Positions 1-10,700 of a stretch of DNA of 64,000 bases are shown one piece after another. Origin of the DNA: Brachypodius melanocephalos (Eukaryota; Chordata; Aves; Passeriformes; Pycnonotidae); contig VZSR01003371.1 of assembly GCA_013398615.1 (NCBI GenBank), forward strand, positions 827,608 to 891,607, written 5' to 3'. Every line of letters begins with the position of its first letter. Position 1 is the stretch's first letter. The notes beneath the pieces were generated by a model. That model did not search any database. It was not told where the DNA came from and saw only the letters and a program-made list of their open reading frames with translations. The translations under genes and the position numbers were made by a program.

Positions 1-464
1 AGGGGATTTTTTCACCCGCCTGCTCACGCCTTGAGGAAGAGGAGGAGTGGAACGAAGTGAGCAGGAGACGGGGTGGAAGCTGCACCCCAGGAGATCCTAA
101 AGCGCTGAGCCGGGAGCTGAACCCCCCTCCCAACCCCGCGGGAGGTCGGCATTAGGGGTTTGGGCCGGGATTTGGGCTGGGAAGGTTGGTTGGAGGAAAA
201 TCCCTTAGCAGGGAAGCTCACCCGTTCCTAGATCCTGCAAAATCCCTCTCTGAGCTGGGGGTTTTGGGCTGCTCTGCAGCCAGCCTGCCCTCATGGGATG
301 CTGTCCCCATCGGCTCTGCTCTGGGACAGGGATGCTGCTGGGGCAAGGGGACATGGACAAGTGACCCCAACCCCAAATCTGCCCCTCTTCCAGCCCGTGG
401 TTCCTCCACTGCTGGGGACATCCCCGGGGAACAAGGGATGGGGGGACAGACCCCCTGCAAACAC
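1..464. other. Flank beyond RNF24 3' end, no gene seen
   Basis: GC-rich single-copy sequence. Short reading frames on both strands lack splice context or recognisable protein similarity. In mammals PANK2 lies convergent to RNF24 on this side, but nothing of PANK2 is recognisable here. Confidence 0.5.
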
Positions 465-486
465 ACCCCCGCTTCCAAAACCTGCT

Positions 487-492
487 TTTATT
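487..492 (-). terminator. RNF24: RNF24 poly(A) signal AATAAA
   Basis: Canonical AATAAA on the minus strand, followed about 25 bases downstream by a GT-rich element (GGGGGTGTGTTTGC). It is the only canonical signal between the stop codon and the left window edge region. Confidence 0.75.
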
Positions 493-496
493 TACA
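489..496 (-). promoter_or_regulatory. Pumilio-type site TGTAAATA
   Basis: The minus strand reads TGTAAATA, matching the UGUANAUA Pumilio recognition element. Its last four bases are the first four of the poly(A) signal. Sequence match only; binding is inferred. Confidence 0.4.
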
Positions 497-1641
497 TTTC
501 AAGTCAAATCACATGCAAACTCGTTTTTTTTTTTCCTTTCCCGTTTTTTCCTTAAGAAGAGTGTGATTAGCAAAAAAGACGCATTATTAGAATTTTCAAA
601 TAGCAATTAAATATACAAAAATAGAGCTTACAAAAAACCCAAATAAACAGAGGAGAAAAACAAACCAAAAACAAAACCAAAAAAACCAAAACCAGCGAAT
701 GTTTTAAAAAATATTCTGCTGCAGAATTTGTAGTGTACAAACACGTCTATGAGGCTCCACGCTCCATAAACAGTCCCGGGTGTTTTGGGAGGGGGGGACG
801 GCACCAGGAGCCCCCCCAGCCCTGCCCCCGGGAAAGCCGCTGCCGTGTAATACTGACACCCCCCTCCCACAAATCCCGGGAATGCGACTGGTGAGGTTGG
901 CAGGCGACACCCAAAACTTGTGGTCGGAGAGGCGAGGGGGTGGCCCAGCTCCCCCCCAGGCGCTGATGAGGGGTTTGGGGTGTTTTTGGCAAGGGAAAAC
1001 CGCTGCCCAGAGAGCCCCGGGGCCAGGCTGGAAGCGACGGGACGATCCCAAAGGCCAGGATTTCTGCCATGGCTCTCGCTGCTGCTGAGGCCAGGATGGT
1101 GCCCCTTTACAGGGACTCCAGGCCCCTGAGGTAGCCGAGGAGGAGCCGAGCCACCCTCGGGAGGAGGCGGGGGAATCCAAACCCGGGAGATCCCGCACAG
1201 CCACCACCGGGGGTGACACCAGGCGCCGAGGGGACACCCAACCGTAGCACGACTCCAGGGGCGAGACCCCAGTTCCTTGCAGGAACCGCAAAGGCAAAGG
1301 AACCGAAGGCGGAGAGGAGCGAGCAGGAACCGGCCGCGATGCTCCGGGGTCCGCCCCGCGTCCTGCGGGCAGCAGGTGCCGGAGCTCGGGGGCCGTGGCG
1401 ATGTTCCCGGAGGTCGCTGGGTGCCACCGCGCCGCTTCCCGGCGGCCGCGGGGCTGGAGAAGGGAGGTGCTGGAAGAAGGGATGTCGTGCCGAGGACGCC
1501 GAGTTCCCTCCCGGCCCTGGCGGAGGATCCGAGCCCAGGCTTCATCCCGGCAGGATTCGGGGCTGCTCAGCTGCGGCCGAAGTGCTTTGGTTGTGTCCGA
1601 GCGCCGCGGGCGGGCGCGGGCCGGGTCGGGCCCGGGAGGGA

Positions 1642-1780
1642 CTATACGATGTTCTGGGAACCGGGCAGCGGCCCCTGCGGCGGGCCCGGGTCCGGCTTCC
1701 CGTGCAGCTGCGCCAGCTGCAGCACCGGCATGTTACACAGGGGACACACCTTCCGCACCTCCAGCCACTTGATGAGGCAC
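1642..1780 (-). CDS. RNF24: RNF24 coding exon 5 (second half of RING-H2, C-terminus, stop)
   Basis: Terminal coding exon encoding the rest of K103, then CLIKWLEVRKVCPLCNMPV and the proline/glycine-rich tail ending GPLPGSQNIV. It provides zinc ligands C104, C115 and C118 and the E2-contact tryptophan W108. The stop TAG is at 1644-1642. The exon is GC-rich compared with the others. Its acceptor has a weak polypyrimidine tract (GTGTCCGCAG) and sits next to a minisatellite. Confidence 0.97.
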
Positions 1781-4700
1781 CTGCGGACACCGGCGACACG
1801 GGGCGTCAGTGGGGACACGCCTGACATCACTGGGGACACCTGACATCAGTGAGGACACACCTGACATCACTGGGGACACACACCTGACATCAGTGAGGAC
1901 ACACCTGACATCAGTGAGGACACACCTGACATCACTGGGGACACCTGACATTGATGAGCTCCAAAAATCCCCCCCAAAACCCCTTTTTCCTGCCCTGGAC
2001 CTTTGCTGCTGCCCAGTTTTTAATTCACCATTTGGGTGCCTTTATTTTTTACCGGGATTTTTTGGGGGTGGTTCTCTGTGTGTATATACAGGGATTATGT
2101 ATAGATATGTTTTATATATAATTTGTACTTATATATTACTTATATATTAGTTATAGCTATATAATAGGGTTATAAAAATGCATACGCCTACCAAAAATTA
2201 AACAAAATATATATATAAAAGGTGTCTGTGAAATTATAAACACAGAATCTGTAAATAATACACCAATAATACACAATCATGTATATAATGTGTATAAACG
2301 AATAAAAAAATTACGTAAATAATTTTGATATAATCATACTATTATGCAGATTATGGATTATCTATAATTATATATGTTATATATAATATATATTATGTAA
2401 TATAAATTATATAGATAGTATATACAGTATATATAGTATAGTGTATATATAAATGTATAAACACATAAAATATAAATATAAATAAATATATATAATGTAT
2501 ACATAAATATACAGAGTATATAAAAATATCTGTAATACATAGTAGGATGTTATGTAGTTTTAGCATATAGAATATTATATAGTATTGTTATATAAGTTAT
2601 TATTATTATATATAGTAACATAAATTTTAGTGGGCTTGCTTTATATAAACCACACCTATATAAAATAGATTTATTTACATTTTTCATGGAATTATAGACT
2701 GAGGTGGAAGGGATCACCAAGGCCAAGTCCTGACCCAGCACATCCCACAAATTAAACCCCAGATCCCCAAGCTGTGAATCAGTTTTCCAGCTCCCAAACT
2801 GCTGCTCCACATGCCCCAGTTCAGCCCCCAGGGGCTTTTCCTGCCATTCCCTTTTCCCTGGGATGGGGCTGGAAGAGCCTCCAGTGCCCTGCCCACACTT
2901 ACTTCCTGTGGAAGGCATGTTTGCAGGGACAGATCCCCAGCTCGTCCTTGGGCTTGAACTCCTCCAGGCACACGGCACAGATCTGCAGGGGGAGGGAGGG
3001 ACACCAACGTCACTGCTCAGGGAGTAACATTTGCAAACAAAAACTACCAAATCATGGAATCATGGAATGGTTTGGGATAGAAAGGACCTTAAAGATGATC
3101 CAGTTCCAACTCCCTGCCACAGGCAGGGACACCTCCCACTATCCCAGGGTGCTCCAAGCCCCGTCCAGTCTGGCCTTGGACACTTCCAGGGATCCACAGC
3201 TTCTCTGAAAACGTGCCAGGGTCTAACCACCCTCACAGGGATGAAATTTCCCCTAAAGCCTTCACAAATTTTGCTGCCCAAGCTTCACGATCACAGGCTG
3301 AGGCTCAGGTCTCCCTTTCCTCCTGGAAGGGGCCATGGAGCCTGCACAGAGCTGGGATGTGTTTGAGGTTTTAGGGTGCAGGGGGATGGATCCATGCTGC
3401 TCCTTGGTCCCTGGACTGAGCTGCATCTGCAGGGACACCTCTGGGAAGAGGAAAAGGCAATGGGATGTTGCCATGCCCCTATCCCAGGGCTGGGAAAGCT
3501 GGTGGCTGTTCTCTCAGCCAAAACCTCCTTCACCTCGCAGCAAATTCCTCCTGACTCATTTTGGATATCCCAGGGGATTTTGGATATTCCTGGGTGGTTT
3601 TCCCAGCCTCCCTGGCCTGGGATCTCTCAGTGCACCAGGGCCAGGTGCAGCTCTTGGGGTCATCTCCTGAGGAACACACATATCCTGAGCTCCCCCAGGG
3701 CCTGGGAGAGGCAGAGTGATGGAAAAAGGGGAAAACCAGACCCAGAGACAGGGAGGGAAGAGCTGGGTGGGCGCTTTCCCTCCGCAGGGCTCTGGGCAGC
3801 TGCCCCTTCATGTTGGAAAATTCCCACCCCAACCTCTGCTTTCCAGAAACACTGACTGCAAATGCCAAAGTGCAAATGCCAAAGTACAAATGCCCCAATT
3901 TGGATATTTCTGAGTTAAACCCTGCCAGGCTTTTCCAAATCCCAGGGAAGAGCTTGAACAGCTCTGTCCTCTCTCCTCACAGAGGCCTCATCCTCCCCAA
4001 AAGCTGGGGGAGCTGCAGACAGCTGGGAACAGAGGCAGAGGAGGGCTGAGCATTATCGAGGCCATTCCTGGCTCTGGCACATTCCCAAATCCCTCCTCCA
4101 ACCCATTTCTCACCCCAGGAAGTGCTTTGAAGCCTGTGTGCTGACAAAAGCCCCACTGCAGGTCGATTTAATGGGAGGGGATCAGAAATAGGGGCCTGCA
4201 GCAGGGACTGCTCAAAACCCCGGGGCCCTTGGGATTTACCCTGGAGGCTGTGGGGAGCGGAGGGTCAGGATAAAACGTGGGATGGGCTCTGCTCAGGGGA
4301 TTAAAACAAAATAAATAGTGGCTTATAAACAACTGGAGCTGGTGCTGAGCAGATGAGAAGCCTCGTGCCCGGATGTGGGTGGGCATTTTTGTTATCTCTA
4401 GAGGAATAAATAAATTCAGGCCGTGCTTTTTTGCTCAAATTCATCAGGAAAAATGGGCTGTGACTAGAAATGCTCAGCCCCAAAAAGCCTGGAAGGCCAT
4501 GGAGATAAGCTGAGGTGTTTCAGCACTCAGGGGGCGGGGAGGAAGGAGCGGATCTGCCTATTCCAGGAGCCGGGGGATCGTGTTTATCCTGGATTTCAGT
4601 TTTCCCACCCCAGAGCTGGGCTGGATATTGTCACACCCCGACGCTGGCGGGGTCAGAGAGGACGTCCCCACCCAGGGATGCTGTTTATACAAGGCCCAGC

Positions 4701-7700
4701 CTGCCTTGGCCTCCCCTTATCCACAGCTTCTTATCAGTGTGATAGGAAGAACACAATAAATAACAACAACCATGCAAGAAAACCCAAGGGAGCCAGGAGG
4801 AGGGAGGGTTTAATCCAGGCTTTTGCAGAGGATCTTTCTCCATTTCCAAAGCACAGCTGGCTGCGTGCTCTGCTCCCAGTGGCCTTGAATTTGAGGGTTT
4901 GCCCCCTCCCCAGGGTGAGGAAGAGGAGGCTGAGGGAGCTTTTGCAGCCCCAGGATGTGCTCACCTCATGGAGGTTCAGCTCCTTCACCTTCTCCTTGAG
5001 TATGACCTGCAAGGCAAAGAGCTGAGGTCAGGACAGAGCTTCTGCCATGGGCACTCCCAGGAAAAATCTCCACAAAAGGATCCCATTGAGTGTCCCAGAA
5101 GAACTGGAAACCCCCCAGTAGAACTGGAAACCCCCCAGTAGAACTGGAAACCCCCCAGCACAGCCAGGGAGCACGAGGGGCCCTGTGCAGGGACAGGAGG
5201 AGGGGAGCACTGGCAAAGACAAAACCACAAGGATCAAATCCAGGAAGTTTCCTCCCAGATTTAACCCTCCTGGGCTACCACTTCATTTTCCCTCTATCCA
5301 AGCTGAACACCTGGAGAGAGCTATAAATCCAGGACAACTGTGTGTTTTCAGCCCAACTCCACCCAGCTTCCTGCAGGGATCAAGGGATCAGAGGCAGAAA
5401 ATCCCACAAATCCTGAAGAAAACAGGATGTGGAAGCAGCAGCCTGACACCCACCTCTGGGTTGTGTTTATTTTAATTGGTAAGTGCAGGTGGGTGCAGGG
5501 AAGAGCTGGGCTTGCCATGGAGCTGTTCCCTGGAAAAGCCCTGTGGCTTCAGGGATTTGGAGCAGCCAGGTCCCACCCTGGGAGCAGATCCAGACCCCAC
5601 AAAATGTAAGTTGGGTGACTGGGGGAGTGATGGCATCACTGTTCTGCAGTGGTTCAGGCTGGAGAAGTTGGGGTGCTCCAGAGGTGATGTTCCCACTACT
5701 CAGGACCCCAGTGGAAAACTGGGAGACTTGTGGATGAGCAGGTGAGGGATGGTCTTGGGGGGCTCAGCTAGTAGGGGATAATAAAATCAGCAGTGACAGA
5801 TTGGCCCTAGGTGCCCTCTGAGGGCCAGAAACCTCCCAAGGAGAGGAACAGCATGAAAAAACCTGATGGATTTGGCACTAGGGAGAAGGGAAGGGAAAAA
5901 AATGTTAGAGGATCATCTCACCTGTTTGTAGGCGTAAAGCTCTTTGTGTGCCTGATGCCTGAGCCTGCAATGAAACCAGAGAGAAATGTGAGGTCAGGCA
6001 AAAAAATCAGGATTATTGTAATACCTCAAACATTCCACTTCCCTTCTTTCCAGCTTTAACATGTTTTATTTTAAAGTTTTGCATTTCAGAAATGAGAATG
6101 GCCACAGGAAACAACATGTTTAGGCAACATCCAGCTTTCCCTGTCGCTGGGAGGGCAACATCTTCATCCCAAACCACACAACTCCTCCCTTATCCCTATT
6201 TTGACCCCCTGATTTTCCAAGCAAGCATCACTCACATGGTTAACACCAGAAAAAGTGGGTGAGGAAATCACAGTCTGCCATAAATCCCCTCAGTTTCCAA
6301 CCACTTCTGCTGGCAACAACTCCTACACTGAACGCAGCACAATTTTTCAAGTGATGAGGGTTCAGACCTGAGGAAAGCCCTGCTCCTACTCCAGCAGGGA
6401 CAGGGAAGGAGACTCCCTGCCCAGAGGTTTCCCACCAAAGCCCCCATCACGCTGCTTGGGTGACACTGGGTTCCTCAAACTCAGCTTTATCCTCAATTCT
6501 ACAATCAATCAAACCACATCCACTCCTGGAGCAAACTGAGGGACGGAGATGAATGGGATGAACCTATTCCAGGAACACCTGCTGCAGTGGAAGTCCAGCA
6601 GGAATTTTAGGCCACAAGCAAAGTGCTGATTCCATCCCCTCCCTCTCCAGTCTCCCCTCTCCAGAGTCAGAGCCAGCAGAGCACTCCACAGGCATCTGCT
6701 GGCTGGAGAAACCCATTATGCTCCTAAAATAAATACATTTAAAATTAAAATAACCAATACCACCTCTCATTATCAGACATGGCATTTAATAAAGTGCTTG
6801 GAAAACTCAGGAGGGAAGTTCCCAGGGCTGAAGAGTTGGCCAAGGACTTTCAATATGGAGTCAATGTGTGGCTACAGGGCTTGGAGAGCCGTAGGAATAT
6901 TTTCCCCAGCCAGCCCTGAGTGTGATTTCAGATGGGAAACCCCCTTGGCCTGGATTTTTTCTTCTCCAAAAATATTCTGAGGGCTGTCTGAAATCCCTGG
7001 CTCTTTCAACCTGAGCTCCTGGGGGTTTTCCAACCTTGCCATGCTGCAGTGGGGAAGTTATAAAAATGGAATGGAAAAATATTTCCTTATGTCTGACACC
7101 CTCCCCCAAAATGTTGTGGGCCTTTGAAGTTGAGAGATGGATAAAAATGCACTTTAATGCTGCAGGGAGAGATGCAGAAAGTCGGCTCCTGTGTCCCAAA
7201 TTTCACAGGCAGTCATCCCTCTTGCTCCAACAATGCTGCCTGACAGGAGAGTGCCTGCGGAACCACTGGAAAACGCTGTGGCAGGCAAGGAGGAGGAGGA
7301 GAAGAGGAGGAGGAGGAGGAAGAGAAGGAGGAGGAGACTGGGGTCTCATCCCTCTGGCAGTGACCCTGCACAGAAACATGAGCAGAAGATGCAGGAACAA
7401 TAGAGCAAACAGGATGAAACCGGCCCAATCCGCAGGGATGCGGTGGCTGGGAAGGCGGTTATGAAACACAGATGGGGAGAAGCGAGGCGTGCGGCTGGAG
7501 ACCACAGACAAGGGAAAACTCGCCCAGAATGGGAAGCAACATCCCTCTGTATGGAGCACTGAGTGGCCACCAAGGGTTTGGCCACCCTAAGCCAAAGCCA
7601 CTGGAGCACCTTGGAGCAGTGGTGGGGAAGAAGCGGCCACCTGGCCGTGGATCCACACACCTACAATGTCCTGGGCTGGTGATCAGCCAGACAGGGAGAT

Positions 7701-10700
7701 TTTCCCAAAAAACTTCCTCCTCCCTGGAGGTTCTGGGGAACAGCACGAGCACATCTGGTGCTGAAGCGTGCGAGCTCAGCCTCCTCCTCGTCTCTGAGCC
7801 AGGATCCTGGGCCAGACAGATCCTGGTGGGGCCTGGTGCAGCTGTCATGGAGACCCCGGATCCTGGCAAGTGCTATTCCCTGTTGGAGCTGGCTCCATCC
7901 CTGTCGTGTCAAGTGCTGTGACTCCCGAAGAATTCCTGGCAGATGTCTGACTGAGCTAAGGGACCACACAGTGCCTGGCTGCTGATCCTGTGTGCTGTCA
8001 CCCTCCCTGAACGAACAACTGCCTCTCCTGGGCTTTGGGATCTCTTCCTGCAGGAGTGGGAGCTCCCTGCTTCTCTGGGTGACTGAAATCACCTAAAGCA
8101 GTGAACAACTATGGGTATAAAAGGCAGAGGAAAAAACTTTTTCAGGTTTACCTCTGAGAATTCCATATTAGATGCTTTATAGTAGAAGGAGTAGGAAGGT
8201 CCTGGGCACTGGCTTTTTATCCCATCATTGTGTTGCTATCCCCAGCTCAGCTGGGCTCCTTGGGCTCTTTGTGGAATCACAGAATTGTTTGGGTTGGAAA
8301 AGCTCTCTAAGATCATCGAGTCCAACCATTCCCCCAGCACTGCCAAGGCCACCACTGACCCATGTCCCCAAGTGCCACATCCACATGGCTTTTAAATCTC
8401 TCCAGGGATGGGGACTCCACCACTGCCCTAGGCAACTGTGCCAGTGCCTGACCATCCTTTGGTTGAAGAAATTTTCCCTCACATCCAATCTAAACCTCCC
8501 CTAGCATAACTTGAGGCCATTCCCTCTCCTCCTGTCCCTGTTCCCTGGGAGCAGAGCCCAAATCCCCTCTGGCTGTCCCCTCCTGTCAGGGAGTTGTGCA
8601 GAGCCAGAAGGTCCCCCTCTGAGCCTTCTTTTCTCCAGGCTGAGCCCCTTTCCCAGCTCCCTCAGCTGTTCCTGGTGCTCCAGACCATTCCCCAGCTCCA
8701 TTCCTTTCTCTGAACACAAAACCCAATCACTGTGTTGGACCCTGGCAGGTCTGAATGCAGAAGGAAACAGCCCTAAAAAATACGGCTTTTTGGGGGCTGT
8801 GTACTCTGCACCTCCCAAAGACTTTGAGCAGCTTCAAGCTGGGCAGGGATGAGCCCTGGATGATCCACAGCAAAGCACAAAGAGTGGATGCTGCAGACTT
8901 GACCCACAGCAAGGGTGGCATTGCTCAGCTCAGCATCCTTCCGGGCTGGGTTTTATGGGACCAAAGGCAACACGAGTTTATCACTTTCATTAATTCACCA
9001 GAGATCAGACACGACCAGCTGCCTGCAAAATCTCATTTCCTTGTTCTTCCTTTTTTATCTGTAATATTGCTGAGCAGAGGCAGTAGCCATGAGGGACCTG
9101 AGCTCTGACCTGAGCGGTCTGCAGCACCAGAAGAGCTCGAGGTTCACCTGAACAGTGCACAGGCAATGATGATTTTTGTTGTGAAATTCCTACTGGACTC
9201 TTGCTTTGAGCCAATCCAATTAAAAATGTCACTTTTGCTGCACTTGGAGCGGGTAGCACAGCCTGTATTGACACAGCTGCAAAGCACAGCCCATGTTCTC
9301 TCCTTCCTCAGCATATCTTTTATTTAATGCCATCAGCTCTGTGATTCGGGGTGAATATACCTGATATTGGCTCTTCCACACTCTGGATGCCTCCCCAGCT
9401 GGGGATGCAGGGAGAGCTGCGGGGCTGCTCTAATTCAGAGCAGGAGATGAGAACCAGGGCCTGAGAGTAGTGTCATGGGCCTTGCCTGGTGTCTGCCAAA
9501 TATTTGGAGATATGGAGTTATGGGAAAGGAGGGAGAAGAAGGGCTGTGTTGATGCTGCACCTATGGGAAAGCCAAGAGCTGCTATTGCCTGCAAAGAACC
9601 CCCATGGACGGAAGCAGAGCCCTGGAGCTCTGGAGGGGAGCAACCTGTCCTTCTGCTGGTCTTTCTGCCCTTGCAGGTGGGTGGTCCTCATCCTGTTGTC
9701 CACATACAATGCTTCCCAAACCCCACCAAAACTCAGACTTTTATATCCCAGACGAGCTGAGATTACAGAGCAGCTTCCGTGGAGGTGGATGCTCCTGGGA
9801 CACTGGCACAGCTAAAACCCATGGCACGGCAAAACCCTCCCCAATGGGGGCTGGAGGATCCTGTTTTGGCTCTGCTCTGCCAATAAAAGAGCTGAGGAAG
9901 GATGTCTGAAGAGCCATTTGTAGAGTCTCTCTAGGGTTTTGGGCTATAAAGGGATCACTGGATGACCTAATCCAACTCCCCATCTATCATGGGTTGCTAA
10001 ATAGCACCTCGGGAACAGGAGCCAAAACGTCTCGTCCAGAAAGGTCCTCAGTCTTCATTTAAAGACGTGAAGAGACGGAGCACTTGCCACTTCCTTGCTG
10101 GCTTCTCTCACCGGTTACTCACCCTCTCTCTCTTACAACACGCCTCCAGCTTCTAAATTTAAAGATTTTCTGGCTTGACCTTCCAGACATTACTCCTTGT
10201 TATTCCTTCTTTGGGGCATAACACACCCAGCGAGTGCCCAGGAAAATACTCTCAAAGTCCAAACACCTCTTCAATTTTCTAAGTCAGCCATATAGACTCA
10301 AGCTCCACCTGAGCAAAACAAGTCCTTGAACCCTCTGAACACCTCTGGTCTATATTCATGCACCTTCAAAACACAATTTTCATAATTGTGGGAATAAAAA
10401 TTAAGATATGATGCCCAAATCATCCTTCAGTAAACCTGGGTTTGGGCTTCTCTGTGTATTTTATGAGGGTTTGCTTCATACAGAACTGAAAGTGGGTGGA
10501 AATTATCAAGTATTTAGAAGGTTGATATTGAAATCTCACGTCCCTGGTCTACAAAAGCAGGATAAAATATTTTTAACACCCTCTGGATAGATAACCTGAT
10601 GGGACTGGCTGTTGCGGTGCAAGGAGAGACTGGGTATCTGTTTTACAGGAACACAGGGAAGGGATGCACAGCTTGCAGGAAGCTGAGGCCAGCTAGAAAG

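Larger units (their letters stand above)
470..1641 (-). other. RNF24: RNF24 3' UTR (inferred)
   Basis: From the stop codon to a likely cleavage site about 15-25 bases past the AATAAA at 492-487. The stop-proximal 850 bases are GC-rich. The distal 250 bases (about 500-745) are very AT-rich with U-runs, the composition expected of a regulated 3' UTR end. No other AATAAA or ATTAAA lies between stop and 492 on this strand. Long overlapping reading frames here on both strands are GC artefacts. Confidence 0.75.

Noticed and set aside
628..1545. 305-residue minus-strand reading frame
   Set aside because: Falls in the GC-rich 3' UTR of RNF24; proline/glycine-rich low-complexity translation with no homologue recognised.
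2358..2540. Tyrosine/isoleucine-rich small membrane-like peptide
   Set aside because: Artefact of TATA-rich low-complexity DNA inside an RNF24 intron.
7191..7403. Glu/Arg-rich basic peptide
   Set aside because: Artefact of the GGA/GAA microsatellite.
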